64,000 nt of DNA from Lysobacterales bacterium (lineage in GTDB: Bacteria; Pseudomonadota; Gammaproteobacteria; Xanthomonadales; Xanthomonadaceae): contig JADKCY010000002.1 in assembly GCA_016718605.1 (NCBI GenBank), positions 620,001-684,000 of the forward strand, read 5' to 3'. Below the pieces are notes generated by a model. It made no database searches. It saw only the letters and a list, made by a program, of their open reading frames with translations, and was not told where the DNA came from. The translations under genes and the position numbers were made by a program. This document shows, piece after piece, positions 1 through 9,226 of this stretch. The stretch's first letter is position 1. Each line of letters starts with the position of its first letter.

Positions 1-32
1 CCATTCGCGGTGGCTTGGCACGATCCTTCAGA

Positions 33-704
33 TCACTCCGCAATGGCGTCCGGCTTGTCTCGCAACACACTGAGCTTGGGATCGCGAAACCATAGCTCGC
101 CGCCACGTGTCAGTTGCATGGAGACCATCAACTCCAACGCCGAGACTTCGTTTGCGGCAGGAATACGGAAGCGCAAAGAACGGCGATGCCAATCACGCTC
201 ACCGACATCCATGCCTGGCCCCTGTTCAGTGACCAGATCGGTCTTCCCAAACAGGGCATTCGAGCCCGCACGAACCCCGCGCAACACCACCTGCAAATCA
301 GTCTTGTCAAAAGGCTCTTCGCCATATTCATTGGTCAAGTGGGCTTTGACATCAACTGAAAACTCCACCAACTTGCCCTCCAACCCCGCCGTCGGAACGG
401 TCTGTGAAAGCAAGCCCCAGACCTCTGGCCCAACGCGACGCAGCGTTGCCACGCCATCGCGCGCCGATAACTGGTAGGAGCCAGTCGTCGCATGCGCCGA
501 GAGGAACCAGTTGGCAGGCTCACCGCTCGCCGCATCGAGGTTGGCGAACTGCGGATTCAAGAGGTAGTTGCGACCAGGCTTGCTGGGCGCGGCCATTTCG
601 GGTTGCCCCGCCGCTGGCAACGCGTCGGTGGCATTACAGTCCATCGCCGGGCCAAGAACGCCCCAACACAGCAACCCGCCCAGCAAAACATGACCGATGC
701 TCAT
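33..704 (-). CDS. Exported hypothetical protein
   Basis: About 223 residues. The N-terminus is a signal peptide (hydrophobic stretch VLLGGLLCWGVLG), so the protein is probably periplasmic or secreted. The body is rich in alternating hydrophobic and polar strands, with phrases such as NYLLNPQFANLD near the start and GGELWFRDPKL near the end. These recall carbohydrate-binding-module-like beta sandwiches, which is only an impression of fold. The track-length start is GTG at 713, but ATG at 704 has GGAG nine bases upstream and is preferred. No catalytic motif is visible. It lies downstream of gltX on the same strand, about 150 bases away, with no sign of functional linkage. Function unknown. Confidence 0.6.
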   Translation of the reverse strand: MSIGHVLLGGLLCWGVLGPAMDCNATDALPAAGQPEMAAPSKPGRNYLLNPQFANLDAASGEPANWFLSAHATTGSYQLSARDGVATLRRVGPEVWGLLSQTVPTAGLEGKLVEFSVDVKAHLTNEYGEEPFDKTDLQVVLRGVRAGSNALFGKTDLVTEQGPGMDVGERDWHRRSLRFRIPAANEVSALELMVSMQLTRGGELWFRDPKLSVLRDKPDAIAE

Positions 705-861
705 TGATCTCACTCCAGAAATGCAGCGCGACTGTCAGCCTGTCCAGATTCCGCCCAATCGCCGGATTCTCTTCCAACCAATCACTTGTTGATGCGATCG
801 AGTCGTGAGCACAACCTGCATGCCACGCGCCAGCAGGGTCTTCTTCGACAGCCTACCAATC

Positions 862-2256
862 CTATCCGAGATACTGCAGCGCCGCGTCAATACGTTGCAT
901 TGCACCCTGCTGTCCGCAAAGATAGATCGTGTGGTCAATCGACGGCGAAACGCCACCGCCGGTGAGCGCGACACGCATCGGCTGCGCAATTTTGCCGATG
1001 CCCACACCGAGTTCCTCGGCCGCTTCCTGCAGGGCCTGATGCACCGCTTCGGGAGACCACGATTGCAATGCCCGAAGTCGCGCGCCCACCGCCTCGACTA
1101 CGGTCTTGCCCGGGCGCAGGTTTTTTTCTACCGCAACCTCGTCCCAGTGGCTGACCGGGGCATACCAGAGGGCCGCACGTTCGGCCATTTCCTTGAGCGT
1201 TTTGACCCGATCCCTGAGTGCGACGACCAGATCGGCAAGCCGCGGACCATGCGCTTCGTCCAGACCTTGTGCCTGCATATGCCAGCGCAGATGCCCTGCC
1301 ACCGCTTCCGGATCATCGGTCTTCAGGTAATGCTGGTTCAACCAGGCCAGCTTGTCGTAGTCGAAGCGCGACGCGGCGCGATTAACGTTGCCAACATTGA
1401 AGGCCTGAATCATCTCCTCAATCGAGAAAATTTCCTGATCACCATGCGACCAACCCAACCGCACGATGTAGTTCAGCAAGGCATGCGGCAGATAGCCATC
1501 GTCACGATACTGCATGACATTGACTGCGCCATGCCGCTTCGACAGCTTGGCCCCATCAGCGCCATGGATCATCGGCAAATGGGCAAAGGTCGGGATTGCC
1601 GCACCTAAGGCTTCGTAGATGTTGATCTGGCGTGGCGTATTGTTGATGTGGTCATCGCCACGAATGACCTCCGTGATACGCATGTCGATGTCATCGACGA
1701 CGACCGCAAAGTTGTAGGTCGGGTGGTCATCCGAGCGCCAGATGATCAGGTCATCCAATTCCTCGTTGCTCCACTCGATTGGGCCGCGCACCATGTCGTT
1801 GAAGACCACGCTGCCCGTAAGCGGATTGCGAAACCGGATCACGCGATGGGGATCATCACGCAGAGGTTCATTGCGATCACGGTAGTAGCCGTTGTAACGC
1901 GGCTTGCGACCTTCGGCCATCGCCTGCTCGCGCATCGCTTCGATTTCTTCCTTGCTTTCATAGGCGTAGTAGGCTTTGCCTGCCGCCACGAGCGCGAGCG
2001 CCACCGCACGATAGCGATCCATACGATGGGTTTGGAAGATCGGGCCTTCCTGATAGTTCAGACCCAACCAGTCCATCGCATCGAGGATGGCTTGCACAGC
2101 CTCGTCCGTACTGCGTTCGCGATCTGTGTCTTCGATGCGCAGAACGAAGTCGCCGCCGCGACGCTTGGCTTCCAGCCAGCAGTACAGCGCGGTTCGCGCG
2201 CCGCCAATGTGGAGGAATCCGGTAGGGCTTGGCGCAAAACGCGTACGGCAGGTCAT
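862..2256 (-). CDS. gltX: Glutamate--tRNA ligase
   Basis: Class I aminoacyl-tRNA synthetase charging tRNA-Glu in the cytoplasm. At 464 residues it has normal family length. The HIGH motif reads HIGG at residues 16-19, within FAPSPTGFLHIGGAR, and the KMSKS motif reads KLSKR near residues 237-241. The zinc-binding cysteines present in E. coli GltX (residues ~98-127) are absent; the equivalent stretch has no Cys. The open frame runs upstream to 2532, but that extension is low-complexity and unlike the family; MTCRTRFAPSPTG is the conserved N-terminus, so the start is at 2256. It is transcribed alone, divergent from the cyclophilin gene. Confidence 0.97.
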   Translation of the reverse strand: MTCRTRFAPSPTGFLHIGGARTALYCWLEAKRRGGDFVLRIEDTDRERSTDEAVQAILDAMDWLGLNYQEGPIFQTHRMDRYRAVALALVAAGKAYYAYESKEEIEAMREQAMAEGRKPRYNGYYRDRNEPLRDDPHRVIRFRNPLTGSVVFNDMVRGPIEWSNEELDDLIIWRSDDHPTYNFAVVVDDIDMRITEVIRGDDHINNTPRQINIYEALGAAIPTFAHLPMIHGADGAKLSKRHGAVNVMQYRDDGYLPHALLNYIVRLGWSHGDQEIFSIEEMIQAFNVGNVNRAASRFDYDKLAWLNQHYLKTDDPEAVAGHLRWHMQAQGLDEAHGPRLADLVVALRDRVKTLKEMAERAALWYAPVSHWDEVAVEKNLRPGKTVVEAVGARLRALQSWSPEAVHQALQEAAEELGVGIGKIAQPMRVALTGGGVSPSIDHTIYLCGQQGAMQRIDAALQYLG

Positions 2257-2466
2257 GGCAGGCACGGCAACAGTAAGGGGCGCGGATTGTAGCGCAGGGC
2301 CTGTTGATGAGCAGGACTGAGGAACAGGCGCTGTCGCGTGGCAACGCCGCGAACACCCGGCAATGAACTTCCGCTTGCGTACTCGGTCACAACGCCCCCG
2401 AGTCGCGCATGTGGGCGATGGAATGCCTACAATCGCGCTCCTGCAACCACCCGATTGGAGAACCTC

Positions 2467-3114
2467 ATGTTGCGTCACCTGACACTTGGTCTGAGCCTGT
2501 TTGCTGCGTTCGTCGCCTGTGCTGATGCGCAAACCGAAGCACCCGTCGCGCCTGCCACCAGCGCCAGTGAGGTTGCTCTACCCGCGAATCCGCGCGTTGC
2601 GCTGACCACCAGCCTTGGGCAAATCGTCATTGAAGTCGATCCCGTGAAGGCGCCGAAGTCCGCCGAGAACTTTCTCACCTACGTCAAGGACGGTCATTAC
2701 GCCGGAACGATCTTCCATCGCGTGATTGACAACTTCATGGTTCAGGGTGGCGGCTTTACCGCTGACCTGCAGCTCAAGCCGACCCGACCGGCCATCGAAA
2801 ATGAAGCCAACAATGGCTTGTCCAATTTGCGTGGCACGGTCTCCATGGCGCGCACCAACGAGCCACATTCGGCCACCGCGCAGTTCTTCATCAACGTCGT
2901 CGACAACCCACGCTTGGACTTCGTCTCCGAGCAGAACGGACTATGGGGCTACGCCGTGTTTGGCAAAGTCGTCGAAGGCATGGACGTGATCGATAAGATC
3001 CGCGCACTGGAAACTGGCGCACAAGGTCCTCTGCCACGCGATGTTCCGAAGCAAGCCGTCGTGATCGAGAAAGCCGAAGTTCTGCCCTCAGTAAAGCCAG
3101 CGACTGCAGGCTGA
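2467..3114 (+). CDS. Periplasmic cyclophilin-type peptidyl-prolyl isomerase
   Basis: A 215-residue cyclophilin that catalyses cis-trans isomerisation of X-Pro bonds. A signal peptide (MLRHLTLGLSLFAAFVACADA) places it in the periplasm, like E. coli PpiA. The catalytic block FHRVIDNFMVQGGG, including the active-site Arg, lies near residues 82-95, followed by the loop TVSMARTNEPHSATAQFFIN. The longer open frame from 2338 lacks a signal-like N-terminus; ATG at 2467 is chosen because it gives a proper leader. The gene is about 100 bases upstream of lpxH on the same strand and may be co-transcribed with it. Confidence 0.93.
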   Translation: MLRHLTLGLSLFAAFVACADAQTEAPVAPATSASEVALPANPRVALTTSLGQIVIEVDPVKAPKSAENFLTYVKDGHYAGTIFHRVIDNFMVQGGGFTADLQLKPTRPAIENEANNGLSNLRGTVSMARTNEPHSATAQFFINVVDNPRLDFVSEQNGLWGYAVFGKVVEGMDVIDKIRALETGAQGPLPRDVPKQAVVIEKAEVLPSVKPATAG

Positions 3115-3212
3115 ACCAATGTCACACGACCCTTTGATCGCTGCCTCCGCCTTCGAAGGGTCGTTGCAATGGCCGCAACAGATGCGCCCCCTGCCGAGCA
3201 GTCTTTGAGCCG

Positions 3213-3929
3213 ATGGATCTCTTCGTCTCCGACTTGCACCTTGCAGAAGATCGCCCGGACATCAGCGCCCGATTTGAAGCGTTTCTGCACCATCAGGCCC
3301 CGGAAGCACGACGACTATTCATTTTGGGTGATCTATTCGAGGCTTGGCTCGGCGATGATGACGAGACACCGCTTGCGGCGTGGGTCGCGTCCGCCCTTCA
3401 TAGTCTGTCGCAACAGGGCGTTGCGCTTTTTTTCATGCGCGGCAATCGGGATTTCCTGCTGGGCTGCGACTATGCCACGCGCTGCCACATGCGTTTGCTG
3501 CCCGACCCTTGCGTGATGACGGTGCAGTCGGCACCTACCCTGCTGATGCATGGCGACCTATTGTGTACTGACGATCTTGCCTATCAGGCATTTCGACGGC
3601 AGACCCGGGATAGCGCATGGCAAGCCCAATTTCTGGGCCTGCCTTTGAACGCGCGGCGCACTTTTGCCGAAAAGGCGCGCGAAACCAGCAAGTCCTACCA
3701 AAGCCAAGTGGCCAACAGCATCACCGACGTGAATCCAGAATCCGTTCGCCGCACACTGCAGCAGTTTGGCGTTGATCGTCTAATTCACGGCCATACCCAT
3801 CGTCCCGCTCGACACTTGACTGCACTTTCCGATGGGCGGCAAGCCGAACGCATCGTGCTGGGCGATTGGTACCACCAGCGCAGCCAACTTGCGGTAAGCC
3901 GCGATGGCATTGCACTACTGCCAAGCTGA
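3213..3929 (+). CDS. lpxH: UDP-2,3-diacylglucosamine diphosphatase
   Basis: Mn-dependent calcineurin-like phosphoesterase that hydrolyses UDP-2,3-diacylglucosamine to lipid X, the fourth step of lipid A synthesis, at the inner face of the inner membrane. The 238-residue length matches the family. The metal-binding blocks appear in order: SDLHL (residues 6-10), GDLFEAWLGDD, GNRDFLLG, LMHGD and HGHTHRP. It follows the cyclophilin gene by about 100 bases, and the lipoprotein gene begins about 75 bases downstream. Confidence 0.96.
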   Translation: MDLFVSDLHLAEDRPDISARFEAFLHHQAPEARRLFILGDLFEAWLGDDDETPLAAWVASALHSLSQQGVALFFMRGNRDFLLGCDYATRCHMRLLPDPCVMTVQSAPTLLMHGDLLCTDDLAYQAFRRQTRDSAWQAQFLGLPLNARRTFAEKARETSKSYQSQVANSITDVNPESVRRTLQQFGVDRLIHGHTHRPARHLTALSDGRQAERIVLGDWYHQRSQLAVSRDGIALLPS

Positions 3930-4002
3930 CACGCCAACGCACGCCTGCGTCGCCTTCGTGTTTTCCGCTCTGTTATCCTCTTCCATACGCAGGAGAATGG
4001 TC

Positions 4003-4500
4003 ATGCCCAAGATGTGGTTCCACTGGCGATTTCGTACCTTGTTGGCAATGTCGTTGATCGCCCTGTCGGGCCTGCTACTGAGCGCATGCCAATCCGGACC
4101 AAAGGTGAGGATTTTTCCACCGAGCGCCAGTCTGCAGGAACTGCGGGTAGCAACGAATGGCGACTGGGTCCTGCAGCTGAGACTGCAAAACTACAGTACC
4201 GTCGGGATGCGCCTGCAACTGCAGACCGCCGAATTGGGTGTCGACGCACTGCCGCCCATGGACCTGCCCTCCTCCGAAGCGCTGTTGGTTTCGACCGGAT
4301 CGACAGAAATTCTCGAACTGACGCTGACGCCGGATGCCGCTTCCCGGCAACGCATTGCGGAAGCATTGCAATCGCGCAAGGGCGTCGGTTATCGGCTGAG
4401 CGGCGAAATCCGTTCGCTCGAACCGCGTGAACGACGCGATCCCTTCGAGTTCAGCAGTTCGCTCACCCCTATGCCTGGGCTTGCGGGCGTCCTGCGCTGA
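4003..4500 (+). CDS. LEA14-like lipoprotein
   Basis: A 165-residue lipoprotein. The basic N-terminus and hydrophobic segment end in a lipobox (LLSAC), with the Cys about residue 27. The mature part, with phrases such as LRLQNYSTVGMRLQLQTAELGV, resembles the LEA type 2 (LEA14/WHy) beta-sandwich family, whose bacterial members are desiccation- or envelope-associated lipoproteins. ATG at 4003 is chosen because AGGAG at 3991-3995 lies seven bases upstream; the ATG at 3997 is too close to it. No partner is evident. Confidence 0.75.
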   Translation: MPKMWFHWRFRTLLAMSLIALSGLLLSACQSGPKVRIFPPSASLQELRVATNGDWVLQLRLQNYSTVGMRLQLQTAELGVDALPPMDLPSSEALLVSTGSTEILELTLTPDAASRQRIAEALQSRKGVGYRLSGEIRSLEPRERRDPFEFSSSLTPMPGLAGVLR

Positions 4501-4540
4501 GATTCACGTCGCGCCAATGACCAGATAAGGAAGTTCGCCC

Positions 4541-6322
4541 ATGATTGCCTACCGTGCTCCCCTGCAGGACTTGCGATTCGCCCTCCACGACGTGCTGAAT
4601 CTGCAGGGGCATTGCGCGAAGCTTCCGATTGGCGACGCCTGCAATCGAGAAGTCAGCGATGCAATCCTCGATGAAGCTGCACGCTTTGCCGAGCAGGTAC
4701 TGGCGCCCCTCAATGCCAGCGGAGATGCCGAAGGCTGTCATTTCGATGCATCTACGGGCGAGGTTCGGACACCGCAGGGCTTCAAGCAAGCCTTCGCGCA
4801 ATTTGCCGAGAACGGCTGGAGCGGGCTGACCGCTGCGGAAGAGGACGGCGGCCAGGGCTTACCCGAAGTGCTGGGCGCAGTCTTCAAGGAACTGGTCGAT
4901 TCCGCCAACCTGTCCTGGGGTAACTACCCACTGCTGTCGCATGGAGCCGTCAATGCCATCAAGCATCATGGCGAAGCATGGCAACAGCAGGTCTTCCTGC
5001 GCCCCATCGTCGAAGGCCGCTGGACCGGCACCATGTGCCTCACCGAACCGCACTGCGGGTCCGATCTCGGTCTGCTGAAAACCCGTGCGGAGCCGATGGA
5101 CGACGGTCGATTCGCCATCTTCGGAACCAAAATTTTCATCACTGGCGGCGATCACGATCTGTCCGAGAACATTGTTCATTTGGTCCTCGCCCGTTTACCG
5201 GATGCGCCTGCCGGAACTCGCGGCATCTCGATGTTCGTCGTCCCCAAGTACAAGGTCTCAATAGACGGCGTCATCGGCGCGCGCAACAGCGTTCGCGCCG
5301 GATCGATCGAACACAAGATGGGCATCCACGCCTCAGCCACCTGCGTGATGAACTTCGACGGCGCCGAAGGCTGGCTGATCGGCGCACCGCACAAGGGTCT
5401 GGCGGCCATGTTCACCATGATGAATGCTGCGCGGCTCGGCGTCGGCATTCAGGGTTTGGGCCTGATCGAACGCGCCTATCAAAGCGCCCTGAGTTACAGC
5501 CGGGATCGCCTGCAGATGCGTTCCTTGAGTGGCGTTAAAGCCCCCGACAAGGCAGCCGATCCCTTGATCGTGCACCCCGACATCCGACGCATGCTGCTGA
5601 CCTGCAAGTCCTTCGCCGAAGGTGGTCGCCTGATGACCCTGCATGCAGCCAGTCTGGTGGATCTGGTTGAACACGGTGACGAAAGCACCCGCGGCGAAGC
5701 CGACAGTTTACTTTCTTTCCTCACGCCGATCGTCAAAGGACTGCTGACCGAAGCCGCTTGCGAATGCACCTATCACGCACTGCAGTGCTTTGGTGGCCAT
5801 GGCTACGTGCGCGAATGGGGCATGGAACAGCTCGCTCGTGACGCACGGATCACCACGATTTACGAAGGCACCACACAGATCCAAGCTCTTGATCTGCTGG
5901 GGCGCAAAGTCATTCAGCAGCAAGGCATCGGCTTTAAACAGTTCCTGGGCATGATCGTCGACTTCTGCTCACAGCACGCTCAAGTCGCCGAATTGGCCAC
6001 CTTTGTTGCACCACTGGCGCAAGCTGCCCAAGACTGGCAACAACTGACCTTGGAGATTGCCCAGCGCATCCAGCGCGATCCAGAGGAGCTGGGCGCTGCT
6101 GCCGTGGACTACTTGTTTTATTCGGGTTATGTGACCCTCGCCTACTGGTGGGCGCGCAGCGTTGCCGCTGCGGACCGTTCAGACCTTGCAACCCGGCAAG
6201 CAAAACGTGCCACGGCACAGTTCTACTTCAAACGGATTCTGCCGCGATGCCACGCGCATGCCGGTGCAATTCGCGCGGGGGCCGAGAGCTTGATGACGCT
6301 GGACGCAGCGCTGTTCGATTGA
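4541..6322 (+). CDS. Acyl-CoA dehydrogenase, FadE/DmdC-like long form
   Basis: A 593-residue FAD flavoprotein that introduces the alpha-beta double bond into acyl-CoA. It has the long architecture with an extra C-terminal domain (PF12806-like) after the usual dehydrogenase core. Visible blocks are CLTEPHCGSDLG (substrate/FAD region), HKMGIHASATCVM, QCFGGHGYVREWGMEQLARD and YEGTTQIQALDLLGRK, the last two typical of FAD-adenine and subunit contacts. It appears monocistronic, starting 40 bases after the lipoprotein gene. Substrate chain length cannot be told from sequence; the related DmdC acts on methylmercaptopropionyl-CoA. Confidence 0.9.
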   Translation: MIAYRAPLQDLRFALHDVLNLQGHCAKLPIGDACNREVSDAILDEAARFAEQVLAPLNASGDAEGCHFDASTGEVRTPQGFKQAFAQFAENGWSGLTAAEEDGGQGLPEVLGAVFKELVDSANLSWGNYPLLSHGAVNAIKHHGEAWQQQVFLRPIVEGRWTGTMCLTEPHCGSDLGLLKTRAEPMDDGRFAIFGTKIFITGGDHDLSENIVHLVLARLPDAPAGTRGISMFVVPKYKVSIDGVIGARNSVRAGSIEHKMGIHASATCVMNFDGAEGWLIGAPHKGLAAMFTMMNAARLGVGIQGLGLIERAYQSALSYSRDRLQMRSLSGVKAPDKAADPLIVHPDIRRMLLTCKSFAEGGRLMTLHAASLVDLVEHGDESTRGEADSLLSFLTPIVKGLLTEAACECTYHALQCFGGHGYVREWGMEQLARDARITTIYEGTTQIQALDLLGRKVIQQQGIGFKQFLGMIVDFCSQHAQVAELATFVAPLAQAAQDWQQLTLEIAQRIQRDPEELGAAAVDYLFYSGYVTLAYWWARSVAAADRSDLATRQAKRATAQFYFKRILPRCHAHAGAIRAGAESLMTLDAALFD

Positions 6323-6439
6323 TCTGGCAGCCCAGATCCGATCGCAAGCGACGCGTAAAGCAAGGATTTCTGCACTGCGGCTTTTCAGCGAGGCCACGCT
6401 TGGGGTACAAAGCGTGGTCTCTCTCTCACTGTTGCGACA

Positions 6440-6928
6440 ATGCACATCCAAGCTGGCGATACCGAAGTCTTCATCCGCGCTGCAGGAGCCGATGACGATG
6501 ACTTCATCCTCGGATTGACTGACCGCTTCGTTGATTTTGATCTGCCCAAATGGCGCAAACGCACCAGCGTGATTGATGGCATTCGCCGCGACCTCATCAA
6601 ACACTTGGAAGACCAGCCGCCCGGCTCATTCATGTTTGTCGCGGAAGATGACAGCAGTGGCCAACGATTGGGCTTCGTGCATTTGCAAACCGTGACCGAT
6701 TTCTTCACTGGTCACCTCAATTGCCATGTCAGCGACTTGGCCGTCAGCAAACAAGCAGATGGCAAGGGCGTTGGACGCGCGCTGCTGCAGTTCGCCGAGT
6801 CCTTCGCTCGGGAACACCGGTGTGAGCGACTGACGCTGGCTGTATTTCCCGGCAATGCGCGCGCGCGCGAGCTTTACGAGGCGAACGGGTTTGGTGCTGA
6901 GCTGATTCGCATGGCCAAACCGCTGTAA
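6440..6928 (+). CDS. GNAT family N-acetyltransferase
   Basis: A 162-residue acetyl-CoA-dependent acetyltransferase. The acetyl-CoA-binding motif A is visible as VSDLAVSKQADGKGVGRAL near residues 99-117, followed by the motif B helix ERLTLAVFPGNARARELYEANGF typical of GNATs acting on small molecules or N-termini. No Shine-Dalgarno is obvious before the ATG at 6440. The acceptor substrate is unknown. Confidence 0.85.
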   Translation: MHIQAGDTEVFIRAAGADDDDFILGLTDRFVDFDLPKWRKRTSVIDGIRRDLIKHLEDQPPGSFMFVAEDDSSGQRLGFVHLQTVTDFFTGHLNCHVSDLAVSKQADGKGVGRALLQFAESFAREHRCERLTLAVFPGNARARELYEANGFGAELIRMAKPL

Positions 6929-7106
6929 CGCCTGACTGCGCGTTCATGCTGGCGTAGCATTGCAAACACATGATGCGTAACCATGCCGCAATGTGAGCAG
7001 CATGAACATGGAAGTTCGAGCAACTTGTCGAGCGGTCGCACCTGACTGGCAATTTGCAAAAACGGCAACTCGCTTCATTCCAACCCGCTGAACAAGGGAG
7101 GAGGGC

Positions 7107-7712
7107 ATGCTGTTGGTCGAACCGGATCACGGGCTGCTGCATCGAACCCGTGTATTGTCGCTGGATGCCCACGGGCGCATTCTGGACTGGATCAGTTGGC
7201 AGGATGCCGTGTGCCTTTATGTTCGCGATGCCGTAGCGTGGACACTGGGTGACAGTTGCCTGACCGTGCACGGCGGCACCAATCGCTGCAGCGGCCACCA
7301 GAGTGTCATCCACCTGCACCCGATCATCGCCTCACGCGGACATGCGCGACCGACCTCATTGGACCCCGCACCCGCCTTGAACAACGCAGCCCTGTTCGCC
7401 CGTGATCGGCACCTCTGCCTTTACTGCGGCCAACATTTCAGTCGATACGAGCTGACTCGGGATCATGTGATTCCCACCTCACGCGGCGGACGCGACAACT
7501 GGCAAAACGTGGTCAGTGCGTGTCTGTCCTGCAACTTGCGCAAAGGCAATCGCACCCCACAGGAAGCGCACATGCCACTGCTCGCGGTGCCCTATCGGCC
7601 GAGCTGGGTCGAACATCTTATTCTGTCCAATCGCAACATCCTTGCAGATCAGATGGAGTTTTTGCGCAGTCACTTGCCACGTGATCGGCGCGACGTAGTG
7701 CCCATGATTTGA
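7107..7712 (+). CDS. HNH endonuclease
   Basis: 201 residues. The HNH core is in the middle: CLYCG, then ELTRDHVIPTSRGGRDNWQN, then CLSCNLRKGNRTP. This gives two CxxC zinc knuckles and the DH...N...H-type metal site of the McrA/5-methylcytosine-type HNH fold. The N-terminal ~80 residues are family-specific. GGAGG lies just ahead of the ATG at 7107. Single-copy HNH proteins of this size occur widely in Lysobacterales with no known phage link, and nothing around this one suggests a restriction system. Its substrate is unknown. Confidence 0.85.
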   Translation: MLLVEPDHGLLHRTRVLSLDAHGRILDWISWQDAVCLYVRDAVAWTLGDSCLTVHGGTNRCSGHQSVIHLHPIIASRGHARPTSLDPAPALNNAALFARDRHLCLYCGQHFSRYELTRDHVIPTSRGGRDNWQNVVSACLSCNLRKGNRTPQEAHMPLLAVPYRPSWVEHLILSNRNILADQMEFLRSHLPRDRRDVVPMI

Positions 7713-7909
7713 CTGGACTCCAAGCAACGCAGAAACGCGTTGACAGCGTCGCTTGCTGACCTTCCCGCGCCGCGCGCATTGCACCTTTCGCGGCAAGCGG
7801 CAACAATTCCGCACTGGAATCAAAACCAACCACGCGTAGTCGTGGACTATTTTTGGCATCTCACCACAGCAATGGCGTGGGTATGCCATGCGGGGGACAC
7901 ATGGGGTCA

Positions 7910-8992
7910 ATGTATACAGTCGCGCTATCCGGCTTTGATCGCGGCGACGAATCACAGTTTCGTGCCTGGTTCGAACAGGTCAATGAGGAACTTGGCAGCC
8001 CCTATGCGCTCGTTGCGGATCCCCATGCTGACATCTTGGTAATCGACATCGACTCGATATACGGCCAGATGGACTGGCTACGCACGCAGGGCAGTGGTCG
8101 CTGCGTCGTCGCACATACGGCCGGCAGTCGCGCCGATGGTGCGCATCGGCTTCCTCGCCCCCTGAACGTGGAAGATATTCGCCACGTTCTGCATGCACTA
8201 ACGCAATCGCAAGCCCCGCCAGAACGATCGGTACCAGCCGCGCAATCTGCTGCACCTGAGCAGGATGTATCCCCAGTCCTGCCAGCTCAACGTAGCGAGC
8301 ACGCCAACGTCGGTTCCCGTCAGCAGCAGAATCTGACACGCGCCCCGGATTTGACAGATCCTGAGGAAAATCCCCCATCGGCAACCGTTCAAAACACTCC
8401 CCAACCGCCGCCGATTGACGACTCACCCTCGCCACCGTCCGTCTTGCTTGACTATCTTCAACCAGGTGCCCTCAAATCATTGACCCAGTGGGATGTCGAT
8501 GGTCGCCTGAAGCTGATACTCGATCCGGCAACGCAGACCTATTGGGGATGCAGCACTTTGAAACCCCTAGTGGCGGGCTTGACCCAAAGCGTGCAGCCGG
8601 ACGCGCTGGTTGCGATGGATGCCGCGGCGATGACCAGGCAGCCCCCGAAGGATCAGCCGCCCTTGCCTTGGAGTCGTCTGCGCTGGTTGGCAGCGCTGTA
8701 TGCCGGTCAAGGTAGCGTGATTGGCTTTGCGCCACAGCAAATGTTCAAACTGGCACGCTGGCCACAAATAGAACGTGAGTTTCCGCGTCACTTCCGAATT
8801 GCCACTGCACTTATGCGGCAGCCCAGCATGGTGGACGAAATTGCTGCGCAAAGTGGCGCGTCAAGCAGTGAGGTAGCCGATTTCGTCAATGCCTACTTGC
8901 TAACCGGTCATGTCGAAGCCGAGGGCATTGATGAAGCGCAGATGGCCCACGTGCGAAATTCTCTGCTGGCGCGTTTGCGACCCGCCGCATGA
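7910..8992 (+). CDS. Hypothetical protein with receiver-like N-terminus
   Basis: About 360 residues. I do not recognise the family with certainty. The first ~100 residues (TVALSGFDRGDES...ADILVIDIDS...LPRPLNVEDIRHVLHAL) follow the alternating strand-helix rhythm of a response-regulator receiver domain but lack a clear acidic pocket, so a pseudo-receiver is likely. A Pro/Gln-rich linker (~110-205) follows. The C-terminal part (WSRLRWLAALYAG...MVDEIAAQSGASSSEVADFV) looks like a winged-helix or PATAN-type helical module. Either ATG 7901 or ATG 7910 could start the gene; both have a G-run close upstream. No kinase gene is nearby. Confidence 0.65.
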   Translation: MYTVALSGFDRGDESQFRAWFEQVNEELGSPYALVADPHADILVIDIDSIYGQMDWLRTQGSGRCVVAHTAGSRADGAHRLPRPLNVEDIRHVLHALTQSQAPPERSVPAAQSAAPEQDVSPVLPAQRSEHANVGSRQQQNLTRAPDLTDPEENPPSATVQNTPQPPPIDDSPSPPSVLLDYLQPGALKSLTQWDVDGRLKLILDPATQTYWGCSTLKPLVAGLTQSVQPDALVAMDAAAMTRQPPKDQPPLPWSRLRWLAALYAGQGSVIGFAPQQMFKLARWPQIEREFPRHFRIATALMRQPSMVDEIAAQSGASSSEVADFVNAYLLTGHVEAEGIDEAQMAHVRNSLLARLRPAA

Positions 8993-9226
8993 GCGTGTTG
9001 ACCTGTCCGACGGCTTCGCAAACAAGGCGTTGAAAAAAGCACCACGTGGTTGCTTGGCAAGCATGCCGCGTCTGCGGATCGATCGCATAAGTACTTGATT
9101 GGTGGGAGAGAGTCCGGACATGTGCGGGGCTCTCGACGCTGAGAATGACAGGAAAGCAGTTTCTCAACCGCCTTTTAAGTCCAAGAGTTTCTTGCCGTAC
9201 GCCAGCGTCTGCCGGACAATTTCCCG

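Noticed and set aside
2257..2532. 92-residue N-terminal extension of GltX
   Set aside because: It does not resemble any GltX N-terminus and overlaps the promoter region of the divergent cyclophilin gene; MTCRTRFAPSPTG is the conserved start.
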